A DNA stretch of 64,000 nucleotides, taken from assembly GCA_014843695.1 (NCBI GenBank), contig CM026397.1:43320780-43384779 (forward strand). The letters run 5' to 3'. Of this stretch, positions 45,501-57,574 are shown one piece after another. Within the stretch, counting starts at the first letter, position 1, and every line of letters starts with the position of its first letter. This stretch comes from Archivesica marissinica. Lineage: Eukaryota > Mollusca > Bivalvia > Venerida > Vesicomyidae. The position numbers were made by a program, and so were the translations under genes. The notes beneath the pieces were generated by a model. It was not told where the DNA came from. It did no database searches and was given only the letters and a program-made list of their open reading frames with translations.

Positions 45501-47790
45501 AGTGGAAGTCTGGGATCTAACCATCAGCATGTAAGTGTATGCCAGGCATAGCTGTGCTCTACTACACCAGTGGAAGTCTGGGATCTACATGTAAGTGTAT
45601 GTCAGGCATAGCTGTGCTCTACTACACCAATGGAAATCTGGGATCTACATGTAAGTGTATGCCAGGCATAGCTGTGCTCTACTACACCAGTGGAAGTCTG
45701 GGATCTAACCATCAGCATGTAAGTGTATGCCAGGCATAGCTGTGCTCTACTACACCAATGGATGTCTGGGATCTACATGTAAGTGTATGTTAGGCATAGC
45801 TGTGCTCTACTACACCAATGGAAGTCTGGGATCTACATGTAAGTGTATGTCAGGCATAGCTGTGCTCTACTACACCAATGGAAGTCTGGGATCTACATGT
45901 AAGTGTATGTCAGGCATAGCTGTGCTCTACTACACCAATGGAAGTCTGGGATCTACATGTAAGTGTATGCCAGGCATAGCTGTGCTCTACTACACCAGTG
46001 GAAGTCTGGGATCTAACCATCAGCATGTAAGTGTATGTCAGGCATAGCTGTGCTCTACTACACCAGTGGAAGTCTGGGATCTACATGTAAGTGTATGCCA
46101 GGCATAGCTGTGCTCTACTACACCAGTGGAAGTCTGGGATCTAACATCAGCATGTAAGTGTATGTCAGGCATAGCTGTGCTCTACTACACCAGTGGAAGT
46201 CTGGGATCTACATGTAAGTGTATGTCAGGCATAGCTGTGCTCTACTACACCATGGAAGTCTCTAGTGTATCACATAGCTGTGCTCTACTACACCAGTGGA
46301 AGTCTGGGATCTACATGTAAGTGTATGTCAGGCATAGCTGTGCTCTACTACACCAGTGGAAGTCTGGGATCTAGCATGTAAGTGTATGTCAGGCATAGCT
46401 GTGCTCTACTACACCAGTGGAAGTCTGGGATCTACATGTAAGTGTATGCAGGCATAGCTGTGCTCTACTACACCAGTGGAAGTCTGGGATCTAACCATCA
46501 GCATGTAAGTGTATGCCAGGCATAGCTGTGCTCTACTACACCAGTGGAAGTCTGGGATCTAACCATCAGCATGTAAGTGTATGCCAGGCATAGCTGTGCT
46601 CTACTACACCAGTGGAAGTCTGGGATCTACATGTAAGTGTATGTCAGGCATAGCTGTGCTCTACTACACCAATGGAAGTCTGGGATCTACATGTAAGTGT
46701 ATGCCAGGCATAGCTGTGCTCTACTACACCAGTGGAAGTCTGGGATCTAGCATGTAAGTGTATGCCAGGCATAGCTGTGCTCTACTACACCAGTGGAAGT
46801 CTGGGATCTACATGTAAGTGTATGTCAGGCATAGCTGTGCTCTACTACACCAGTGGAAGTCTGGGATCTACATGTAAGTGTATGTCAGGCATAGCTGTGC
46901 TCTACTACACCAGTGGAAGTCTGGGATCTACATGTAAGTGTATGTCAGGCATAGCTGTGCTCTACTACACCAGTGGAAGTCTGGGATCTACAGTAAGTGT
47001 ATGCAGGCATAGCTGTGCTTCTACACCATGGAAGTCTGGGATCTACATGTAAGTGTATGTCAGGCATAGCTGTGCTCTACTACACCAATGGAAGTCTGGG
47101 ATCTACATGTAAGTGTATGCCAGGCATAGCTGTGCTCTACTACACCAGTGGAAGTCTGGGATCTAACCATCAGCATGTAAGTGTATGCCAGGCATAGCTG
47201 TGCTCTACTACACCAATGGAAGTCTGGGATCTACATGTAAGTGTATGTTAGGCATAGCTGTGCTCTACTACACCAATGGAAGTCTGGGATCTACAGGTAA
47301 GTGTATGTTAGGCATAGCTGTGCTCTACTACACCAATGGAAGTCTGGGATCTACATGTAAGTGTATGTCAGGCATAGCTGTGCTCTACTACACCAATGGA
47401 AGTCTGGGATTTACATGTAAGTGTATGCCAGGCATAGCTGTGCTCTACTACACCAGTGGAAGTCTGGGATCTAACCATCAGCATGTAAGTGTATGTCAGG
47501 CATAGCTGTGCTCTACTACACCAGTGGAAGTCTGGGATCTAACCATCAACATGTAAGTGTATGTTAGGCATAGCTGTGCTCTACTACACCAGTGGAAGTC
47601 TGGGATCTAACCATCAGCATGTAAGTGTATGTTAGGCATAGCTGTGCTCTACTACACCAATGGAAGTCTGGGATCTAACCATCAGCATGTAAGTGTATGC
47701 CAGGCATAGCTGTTCTCTGCTACACCAGTGGAGGTCTGGGATCTACATGTAAGTGTATGCCAAGCATAGCTGTTCTCTGCTACACCAGTG
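42549..47790 (+). repeat. Donor-bearing 68/60-bp array, about 80 copies of an exon end
   Basis: Long units read AGTGGAAGTCTGGGATCTAA, CCATCAGCAC|GTAAGT, then GCCAGGCATAGCTGTGCTCT and ACTACACC. The first 30 bases are the end of the exon at 42481-42578 (coding VEVWDLTIST in the exon frame), and GTAAGT is its donor. A 60-bp form lacks eight bases around ACCATCAG but keeps GTAAGT. Higher-order duplication is clear: variant order from 42859 recurs from 43755, an 896-bp shift, and a block at 45727 recurs near 47185. All copies are in the same orientation. Confidence 0.97.
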
Positions 47791-47930
47791 TAGTATTATC
47801 AGTCCTATTATATGAATACAATATACCACAGAAGTCAATGTTTGCTGTCCTAATGAATCGATGTGTTTGTGCAGCATATTTTATAGGTAAATATTTGGAT
47901 TACAATTGCTATCAGAGTGTCGCCTAACAT

Positions 47931-48170
47931 TTACCCCTTTGCGGCAGATAAAATCACTTTTGCAAACAGCATAGAGCCAGAGATCAGACAGCACATTTTG
48001 TGCTGTCTTATCAGGCTCTATGCTGTTTGCTATTTGGATATTGGAGCTAAAACATTTGGCTGAATAGCAAACATCATAGATCCTGATCAGACACGGAGTT
48101 ATGCTGTGGCTGATCTGGATCTATGTTGTTTGGAAATGTGATTTTATTTACTCAGCAGGCAAAGGGTTAA
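47931..48170. mobile_element. TTAA-type MITE with internal hairpin
   Basis: Left end CCCCTTTGC then ATAAAATCAC, CAAACAGCATAGAGCC. The right end, reversed, reads TTAACCCTTTGC then ATAAAATCAC, CAAACAACATAGATCC. These are inverted repeats of about 55 bp. TTAA is present at the right border and a mutated form at the left. A strong hairpin occupies 47962-48030 (GCAAACAGCATAGAGCC against its complement). The CCCTTTGC-ended MITE type is common in bivalves to my knowledge. Confidence 0.8.
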
Positions 48171-48263
48171 TAATCTCGGGTTACTCTGTTGATTGTGTTG
48201 TTGCCACAATCCCGCTAGAAACTGGATAAACGATGCTGATAATGTAATATTTATTACATCATT

Positions 48264-49352
48264 GATGTCAGCAACACCAACTGTAATACATGTCAGCAAC
48301 ACCAACTGTAATACATGTCAGCAACACCAACTGTAATACATGTCAGCAACACCAACTGTAATACATGTCAGCAACACCAACTGTAATACATGTCAGCAAC
48401 ACCAACTGTAATACATGTCAGCAACAGCAACTGTAATACATGTCAGCAACACCAACTGTAATACATGTCAGCAACACCAACTGTAATACATGTCAGCAAC
48501 ACCAACTGTAATACATGTCAGCAACACCAACTGTAATACATGTCAGCAACACCAACTGTAATACATGTCAGCAACACCAACTGTAATACATGTCAGCAAC
48601 ACCAACTGTAATACATGTCAGCAACAGCAACTGTAATACATGTCAGCAACTGTAATACATGTCAGCAACACAACTGTAATACATGTCAGCAACACCAACT
48701 GTAATACATGTCAGCAACACCAACTGTAATACATGTCAGCAACACCAACTGTAATACATGTCAGCAACACCAACTGTAATACATGTCAGCAACACCAACT
48801 GTAATACATGTCAGCAACAGCAACTGTAATGCATGTCAGCAACACCAACTGTAATACATGTCAGCAACACCAACTGTAATACATGTCAGCAACACCAACT
48901 GTAATACATGTCAGCAACACCAACTGTAATACATGTCAGCAACACCAACTGTAATACATGTCAGCAACACCAACTGTAATACATGTCAGCAACAACTGTA
49001 ATACATGTCAGCAACTGTAATACATGTCAGCAACACCAACTGTAATACATGTCAGCAACACCAACTGTAATACATGTCAGCAACACCAACTGTAATACAT
49101 GTCAGCAACACCAACTGTAATACATGTCAGCAACACCAACTGTAATACATGTCAGCAACACCAACTGTAATACATGTCAGCAACACCAACTGTAATACAT
49201 GTCAGCAACACCAACTGTAATACATGTCAGCAACACCAACTGTAATACATGTCAGCAACACCAACTGTAATACATGTCAGCAACACCAACTGTAATACAT
49301 GTCAGCAACACCAACTGTAATACATGTCAGCAACACCAACTGTAATACATGT
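48264..49352 (+). repeat. 25-bp minisatellite, about 43 copies
   Basis: The unit is ATGTCAGCAACACCAACTGT followed by AATAC. Rare variants are CAGCAACAGC and units shortened to 17-18 bp. The array starts at a diverged unit ATGTCAGCAACACC preceded by TCATTG. Confidence 0.97.
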
Positions 49353-49768
49353 AATTATCTCCCAGGTTTTACCACCTCAATTTTTTCTAACTTCATCTCA
49401 AAAAGAAAAAAACATTTCCAATTTTCATGAAACTTGCTTAACATATCTCTTAAATTTTTAGTAACACCTTTGAACTTGTCAGTTTCAGTATTATCAAAAC
49501 AATGTTGTGTGTATAATTCACCTCAGTGATAGTTCTAGTTGTGAATATAGGTCGGGTATTCTACATAAGTCGTCTGTCCACAATTGACCCAAATGAAACT
49601 GCCTAAATAGTTAAAATTCGAACTCGCCTGTTTGGTTCATGATTAAAACTTGGATGTGGAAAATTGGAGCAACAAGTATAATTCTAATCCAAAATGGCTG
49701 CCATGACGGCCATCTTGAAAATTGATTTATAGCTTCTCCTGATCTTCTGTGCTAATAGTAATGAAACT
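49353..49768. other. Intronic sequence with dispersed repeat phrases
   Basis: AATGGCTGCCATGACGGCCA near 49692 and TAATGAAACTTTAGTGG near 49759 belong to the same dispersed type as 1640-2330. No gene is recognised. Confidence 0.5.
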
Positions 49769-50172
49769 TTAGTGGAGGATTGGAGACAACTAATGGATAA
49801 AAACAATCGTTCCTCTCTAGTCCGTCTGTAGTGGAGGATTGGAGACAACTAATGGATAAAAACAATCGTTCCTCTCTAGTCCTTCTGTAGTGGAGGATTG
49901 GGGACAACTAATGGATAAAAACAATCGTTCCTCTCTAGTCCGTCTGTAGTGGAGGATTGGAGACAACTAATGGATAAAAACAATCGTTCCTCTAGTCCTT
50001 CTGTAGTGGAGGATTGGAGACAACTAATGGATAAAAACAATCGTTCCTCTCTAGTCCTTCTGTAGTGGAGGATTGGAGACAACTAATGGATAAAAACAAT
50101 CGTTCCTCTCTAGTCCTTCTGTAGTGGAGGATTGGAGACAACTAATGGATAAAAACAATCGTTCCTCTCTAG
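49769..50172 (+). repeat. 59-bp minisatellite, about seven copies
   Basis: Units carry TAGTGGAGGATTGGAGACAA, CTAATGGATAAAAACAATCG and TTCCTCTCTAGTCCTTCTG. The first unit is continuous with the dispersed repeat before it (ATGAAACTTTAGTGGAGG), so the array is grown from within that element. Confidence 0.93.
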
Positions 50173-50362
50173 CATTCATCATGGTAACTACCTTTTAAAA
50201 ATCTATTTTTAAACCTCTCCTCGTGACCTACTTTGTCAATTGTGATGAAACTTGGTACAGAATACTGGAGCAACTATAGTTTATCGAAAAGAGCTAAAAT
50301 TGTTCCAATTGAAAATCTAATATGGCCGACATTGTGACCATGTGGTGACATCTTTAAAATCT
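50173..50362. repeat. Dispersed repeat copy that seeds the 45-bp array
   Basis: The sequence contains CCTCGTGACCTACTTTGTCA and TGATGAAACTTGGTACAG, then AATATGGCCGACATTGTGAC. The following array unit (CCTGACCCGCTTTGTCAATG, CTGATGAATG) is a homologous but distinct copy of the first phrase. Confidence 0.6.
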
Positions 50363-50728
50363 GTTTGTGATATCTGCCCCTGACCCGCTTTGTCAATGCT
50401 GATGAATGTTTGTGATATCTGCCCCTGACCCGCTTTGTCAATGCTGATGAATGTTTGTGATATCTGCCCCTGACCCGCTTTGTCAATGCTGATGAATGTT
50501 TGTGATATCTGCCCCTGACCCGCTTTGTCAATGCTGATGAATGTTTGTGATATCTGCCCCTGACCCGCTTTGTCAATGCTGATGAATGTTTGTGATATCT
50601 GCCCCTGACCCGCTTTGTCAATGCTGATGAATGTTTGTGATATCTGCCCCTGACCCGCTTTGTCAATGCTGATGAATGTTTGTGATATCTGCCCCTGACC
50701 CGCTTTGTCAATGCTGATGAATGTTTGT
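50363..50728 (+). repeat. 45-bp minisatellite, eight copies
   Basis: The unit is TTTGTGATATCTGCCCCTGA, CCCGCTTTGTCAATGCTGAT, GAATG. Eight almost identical copies. Because 45 is a multiple of three, minus-strand frames of 140-160 codons are open, but these are repeat by-products. Confidence 0.96.
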
Positions 50729-50870
50729 ATGAAGCACTGGGACAACATATACCAATGGTGCAGGACATAAAATGGCTGTATATTAATTATGATATGTTAT
50801 ATTTAGATAGGTAATTTAGCAGATTCAAAAACTGCCATATATTGAGTGTTTGAAGCTTTCTGTTTTCTAG

Positions 50871-50946
50871 GTTAGATCCTATCATTGTGAACTACCCAAC
50901 TTCTTGTGCCAAACAAACATGTGTTGCCTTCTCCAGGAACTCTGAT
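50871..50946 (+). CDS. DNAI4: DNAI4 exon: start of the last WD blade
   Basis: The exon follows CTGTTTTCTAG, completes the Thr codon left by the previous exon and adds 25 codons ending in phase 0 at GAT|GTAAGT. It encodes LDPIIVNYPTSCAKQTCVAF and SRNSD. From memory vertebrate DNAI4 reads LDPLIVN, then KFTTILFAKQTD. The expected continuation, a CLLVGDSDGQVSVYEL-type segment with the stop codon, is not found in the remaining 13 kb, so the final exon lies beyond 64000 or in the gap at 59000-59999. Confidence 0.93.
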
Positions 50947-51009
50947 GTAAGTTACATGCACAATATACGCGCAATATACGTACAGGTTATGTTACATAGC
51001 ATTATATAC

Positions 51010-54000
51010 AAGTTTATATTATACAATATTAGCCACCGGACACCATACAACACATTTATTGCTTCCCACATATAACCACCAGACACCATACAACACATTT
51101 ATTGCTTCCCACATATAACCACCAGACACCATACAACACATTTATTGCTTCCCACATATAACCACCAGACACCATGCAACACATTTATTGCTTCCAACAT
51201 ATAACCACCAGACACCATACAACACATTTATTGCTTCCCACATATAACCACCAGACACCATGCAACACATTTATTGCTTCCCACATATAACCACCAGACA
51301 CCATGCAACACATTTATTGCTTCCCACATATAACCACCAGACACCATGCAACACATTTATTGCTTCCAACATATAACCACCAGACACCATACAACACATT
51401 TATTGCTTCCCACATATAACCACCAGACACCATACAACACATTTATTGCTTCCCACATATAACCACCAGACACCATGCAACACATTTATTGCTTCCCACA
51501 TATAACCACCAGACACCATGCAACACATTTATTGCTTCCAACATATAACCACCAGACACCATACAACACATTTATTGCTTCCCACATATAACCACCAGAC
51601 ACCATACAACACATTTATTGCTTCCCACATATAACCACCAGACACCATACAACACATTTATTGCTTCCAACATATAGCCACCAGACACCATACAACACAT
51701 TTATTGCTTCCCACATATAACCACCAGACACCATACAACACATTTATTGCTTCCCACATATAACCACCAGACACCATACAACACATTTATTGCTTCCCAC
51801 ATATAACCACCAGACACCATACAACACATTTATTGCTTCCCACATATACCACCGACACCATACAACAATTTATGCTTCCCACATATAACCACCAGACACC
51901 ATACAACACATTTATTGCTTCCCACATATAACCACCAGACACCATACAACACATTTATTGCTTCCCACATATAACCACCAGACACCATACAACACATTTA
52001 TTGCTTCCCACATATAACCACCGGACACCATACAACATTTATTGCTTCCCACTATAACCACCAGACACCATACAACACATTTATTGCTTCCCACATAACC
52101 ACCGGACCATACAACACATTTATTGCTTCCCACATATAACCACCAGACACCATACAACACATTTATTGCTTCCCACATATAACACAAGACACCATACAAC
52201 ACATTTATTGCTTCCAACATATAACCACCAGACACCATACAACACATTTATTGCTTCCCACATATAACCACCAGACACCATACAACACATTTATTGCTTC
52301 CCACATATAACCACCGAACACAATACAACACATTTATTGCTTCCAACATATAACCACCAGACACCATACAACACATTTATTGCTTCCAACATATAACCAC
52401 CATACAACACATTTATTGCTTCCAACATATAACCACCAAACACAATACAACACATTTATTGCTTCCAACATATAACCACCAGACACCATACAACACATTT
52501 ATTGCTTCCAACATATAACCACCGAACACAATACAACACATTTATTGCTTCCAACATATAACCATCAGACACCATACAACACATTTATTGCTTCCAACAT
52601 ATAACCACCAGACACAATACAACACATTTATTGCTTCCCACATATAACCACCAGACACCATACAACACATTTATTGCTTCCCACATATAACCATCAGACA
52701 CCATACAACACATTTATTGCTTCCCACATATAACCACCAGACACCATACAACACATTTATTGCTTCCCACATATAACCACCAGACACCATACAACACATT
52801 TATTGCTTCCCACATATAACCACCAGACACCATACAACACATTTATTGCTTCCCACATATAACCACCAGACACCATACAACACATTTATTGCTTCCCACA
52901 TATAACCACCAGACACCATACAACACATTTATTGCTTCCCACATATAACCACCAGACACCATACAACACATTATTGCTTCCCACATATAACCACCAGACA
53001 CCATACAACACATTTATTGCTTCCCACATATAACCACCACACCATACAACACATTTATTGCTTCCCACATATAACCACCACACCATACAACACATTTATT
53101 GCTTCCCACATATAACCACCAGACACCATACAACACATTTATTGCTTCCCACATATAACCACCAGACACCATACAACACATTTATTGCTTCCCACATATA
53201 ACCACCAGACACCATACAACACATTTATTGCTTCCCACATATAACCACCAGACACCATACAACACATTTATTGCTTCCCACATATAACCACCAGACCCAT
53301 ACAACACATTTATTGCTTCCAACATATAACCACCAGACACCATACAACACATTTATTGCTTCCCACATATAACCACCAGACACCATACAACACATTTATT
53401 GCTTCCCACATATAACCACCAGACACCATACAACACATTTATTGCTTCCCACATATAACCACCAGACACCATACAACACATTTATTGCTTCCCACATATA
53501 ACCACCAGACACCATACAACACATTTATTGCTTCCCACATATAACCACCAGACACCATACAACACATTTATTGCTTCCCACATATAACCACCAGACACCA
53601 TACAACACATTTATTGCTTCCAACATATAACCACCAGACACCATACAACACATTTATTGCTTCCCACATATACCACCAGACACCATACAACACATTTATT
53701 GCTTCCCACATATAACCACCAGACACCATACAACACATTTATTGCTTCCCACATATAACCACCAGACACCATACAACACATTTATTGCTTCCCACATATA
53801 ACCACCAGACACCATACAACACATTTATTGCTTCCCACATATAACCACCAGACACCATACAACACATTTATTGCTTCCCACATATAACCACCAGACACCA
53901 TACAACACATTTATTGCTTCCCACATATAACCACCAGACACCATACAACACATTTATTGCTTCCCACATATAACCACCAGACACCATACAACACATTTAT

Positions 54001-56105
54001 TGCTTCCCACATATAACCACCGGACACCATACAACACATTTATTGCTTCCCACATATAACCACCAGACACCATACAACACATTTATTGCTTCCCACATAT
54101 AACCACCGGACACCATGCAACACATTTATTGCTTCCCACATATAACCACCAGACACCATACAACACATTTATTGCTTCCCACATATAACCACCAGACACC
54201 ATACAACACATTTATTGCTTCCCACATATAACCACCAGACACCATACAACACATTTATTGCTTCCCACATATAGCCACCAGACACCATACAACACATTTA
54301 TTGCTTCCAACATATAACCACCAGACACAATACAACACATTTATTGCTTCCAACATATAACCACCATACAACACATTTATTGCTTCCAACATATAACCAC
54401 CGGACACAATACAACACATTTATTGCTTCCAACATATAACCATCAGACACCATACAACACATTTATTGCTTCCAACATATAACCACCAGACACAATACAA
54501 CACATTTATTGCTTCCCACATATAACCACCAGACACCATACAACACATTTATTGCTTCCCACATATAACCATCAGACACCATACAACACATTTATTGCTT
54601 CCCACATATAACCACCAGACACCATACAACACATTTATTGCTTCCCACATATAACCACCAGACACCATACAACACATTTATTGCTTCCCACATATAACCA
54701 CCAGACACCATGCAACACATTTATTGCTTCCCACATATAACCACCAGACACCATACAACACATTTATTGCTTCCCACATATAGCCACCAGACACCATACA
54801 ACACATTTATTGCTTCCCACATATAACCACCAGACACCATACAACACATTTATTGCTTCCCACATATAGCCACCAGACACCATACAACACATTTATTGCT
54901 TCCCACATATAACCACCAGACACCATACAACACATTTATTGCTTCCCACATATAACCACCAGACACCATACAACACATTTATTGCTTCCAACATATAACC
55001 ACCATACAACACATTTATTGCTTCCAACATATAACCACCAGACACCATACAACACATTTATTGCTTCCAACATATAACCACCATACAACACATTTATTGC
55101 TTCCCACATATAGCCACCAGACACCATACAACACATTTATTGCTTCCCACATATAACCACCAGACACCATACAACACATTTATTGCTTCCCACATATAAC
55201 CACCAGACACCATACAACACATTTATTGCTTCCAACATATAACCACCATACAACACATTTATTGCTTCCAACATATAACCACCAGACACCATACAACACA
55301 TTTATTGCTTCCAACATATAACCACCATACAACACATTTATTGCTTCCCACATATAACCACCAGACACCATACAACACATTTATTGCTTCCAACATATAA
55401 CCACCATACAACACATTTATTGCTTCCAACATATAACCACCGGACACCATACAACACATTTATTGCTTCCCACATATAACCACCAGACACCATACAACAC
55501 ATTTATTGCTTCCAACATATAACCACCGGACACCATACAACACATTTATTGCTTCCAACATATAACCACCAGACACCATGCAACACATTTATTGCTTCCA
55601 ACATATAACCACCGGACACCATACAACACATTTATTGCTTCCAACATATAACCACTGGACACCATACAACACATTTATTGCTTCCAACATATAACCACCG
55701 GAATACAACACATTTATTGCTTCCAACATATAACCACCAGACACCATACAACATTTATTGCTTCCAACATATCACCATACATTTTTGTTCCAACATATAC
55801 CACCGGCCATACAACACATTTATTGCTTCCCACATATAACACCAGACAGTCCATACAACACATTTATTGCTTCCAACATATAACCACCAGACACCATACA
55901 ACACATTTATTGCTTCCAACATATAACCACCAGACACCATACAACACATTTATTGCTTCCAACATATAACCACCAGACACCATACAACACATTTATTGCT
56001 TCCCACATATAACCACCAGACACCATACAACACATGTATTGCTTCCCACATATAACCACCAGACACCATACAACACATGTATTGCTTCCCACATATAACC
56101 ACCGA
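51010..56105 (+). repeat. 43-bp minisatellite, about 118 copies
   Basis: The unit is TAACCACCAGACACCATACA, ACACATTTATTGCTTCCCAC, ATA. Common variants are CCAACATA for CCCACATA, CATGCAAC for CATACAAC and a short form lacking AGACACC. Variant order shows block duplication, for example 54936-55136 recurring at 55180-55380, a shift of 244 bp. The region 55690-55860 is degraded. It begins about 65 bp after the last visible exon. Confidence 0.97.
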
Positions 56106-56411
56106 ACAATAATGATAACTTACTGAGTAGTTAGTACAATATGCCTGTTGCTTATCAGCAGTAGGGAGATAAAAATTAGTAAGTGGTCTTTTCTGGCAAA
56201 ACCGCTTTAGAATTTTTTATATCTGGGTAAATGATGAATTAAAAAGTTGATCAAAAAACACATATTCTAGTACAACCATGCGAGTTACTTATCTACAAGT
56301 ATTTGGAACATTTCTTAAAACTTCCTTGAATGGAACTCATATTAGAACTTAGATCTCAAAAAATATTCTTTGCCGATTTTAAAGTTTAACCCCAGTTACA
56401 TGGCACATGAA
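56106..56411. other. Unique AT-rich intronic sequence
   Basis: The stretch separates the 43-bp array from the first 22-bp block. I see no gene, exon candidate or element in it. Confidence 0.6.
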
Positions 56412-56566
56412 TTGATATTGTACTCTTGTTTACAATGTATTGTACTCTTGTTTACAATGTATTGTACTCTTGTTTACATTGTATTGTACTCTTGTTTACA
56501 ATGTATTGTACTCTTGTTTACAATGTATTGTACTCTTGTTTACAATGTATTGTACTCTTATTTATC
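56412..56566 (+). repeat. 22-bp minisatellite, block 1, about seven copies
   Basis: The unit is CTTGTTTACAATGTATTGTACT. The array ends where the inverted-repeat element at 56573 begins and resumes after it at about 57575. Confidence 0.94.
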
Positions 56567-56572
56567 ATTGAA

Positions 56573-57570
56573 GGTCCTCATTCCGTGACTGTCCTAATTC
56601 CGGTGCTATTTGTTTAAATCTCGTAACGCGCGATATTTGCTGACGTCATACACGCGCTCCGATGTAAATATTTACTAAAGCTGTAGCTATCTGTCAAAAG
56701 TCAAACAAGAGTAAAATGAGACAAAAACAGGTAAATATTTGTTGAAACATGTCACGCATATAAAATAATACCTACTATTACAAAATAAATGTTCATTTAA
56801 ATACCCTTTTTTGGCCCCAAAAACATTGTTCAGAAATGTTACCATCCGTCTGCTCTGAAACCAGGCTTTGATTGACATCTAATTCGGAAGTGGACTTTTT
56901 CTATAAGGCCAAGCCTAATTTATTTATTTTGTTTTCAGTCCTATCCCTTATAAACAATTTTAGTTTTTTTAGGCTAATCCTAGGCAGATGAGGAGAAAGA
57001 ACAGACACTAAAGAGATTTCCAAGTGTGTATCTCTAATATTTGCAAAGTGGAGATTGTGTGACAGAGTTAATAGGGGCAAACTCTGTGACAACTGGGTGC
57101 ATTTGACATATTTCACCACAATCAGGGTACTTAGAAGAGGAGACACAGTCATGTGTCCTTGCTGTGACACTAGAGAGGAGTAGAATAAATAATAATAACA
57201 GTTACATAAAACAACAGTTAATAATTTAGTGTTTTAACAGTTATTAGTGTTAACAAAGTTAAAAATAGATTTTGGAATTATATCTTATATTTGATCTGTT
57301 TGGAAAAACACCACATAATTAATTAAGAGTGCCTAATTCACTGTTACCCAAGAGTTACCGGAATTGGGTCACATGTAAAATTACGGACACATTTACAGTA
57401 GTTCAGAACAAATCGTGATTACTCTTTGGAAACACATGCATTTATGTTGAAATTTGATGCAACATGTTGGAAAAGGATTTGTTGACTAAGATATGTATAC
57501 GTCTTTGTATATTTTACAAACTATTATGCAAATTTTAATGAGTGTTTCGTATCCTACCGGAATGAGGACC
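56573..57570. mobile_element. Nonautonomous DNA element, 998 bp, inserted in the 22-bp array
   Basis: The left end GGTCCTCATTCCG at 56573-56585 and the right end CGGAATGAGGACC at 57558-57570 are perfect 13-bp inverted repeats. The 22-bp array lies on both sides. A second, looser inverted match is TAATTCCGGTG near 56594 and ACCGGAATTGG near 57357. I see no transposase. A minus-strand open frame of 89 codons at 56901-57170 has no recognised domain. No clear target-site duplication is visible. Confidence 0.7.
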
Positions 57571-57574
57571 CTCG

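Larger units (their letters stand above)
784..50946 (+). other. DNAI4: Spliced gene locus: axonemal dynein intermediate chain 4 (partial)
   Basis: This entry gives the extent of one plus-strand gene whose exons are listed separately. Eleven confident exons plus one tentative first exon join in phase into 401 codons, with GT-AG borders at every intron. The family (DNAI4, formerly WDR78, Chlamydomonas IC138) is a WD40 intermediate chain of the two-headed I1/f inner dynein arm and helps regulate ciliary bending; that is established knowledge. The identification rests on remembered vertebrate sequence: conserved stretches include VGYGQF, PERVY, GVTAVDFS, GPVY, FLSCSADW, YDVAWSPKSS and LDPIIVN. 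Visible introns range from about 150 bp to about 9.6 kb and are filled with tandem arrays. The final WD blade and stop codon are absent, so the 3' end lies outside the window or in a gap. The long N-terminal region known in vertebrates is also absent, so the protein is either short or begins upstream. Confidence 0.9.

Noticed and set aside
42549..49352. CRISPR-like appearance of regularly spaced repeats
   Set aside because: The repeats are contiguous without unique spacers, the genome is eukaryotic, and no cas gene is present.
50274..50768. Minus-strand frame of 164 codons with a 15-residue repeat
   Set aside because: It is a translation of the 45-bp repeat, with a second equally long frame in another register.
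51010..51080. Donor-seeded origin of the 43-bp array after the last exon
   Set aside because: The exon end and donor (TCTGAT|GTAAGTTACATG) do not resemble the array unit, so this array is not counted among the splice-edge arrays.
56901..57170. Possible LINE or transposase fragment in the 998-bp element
   Set aside because: The 89-codon minus-strand frame shows no motif that I can name. Any resemblance to reverse-transcriptase C-termini is too weak to report.
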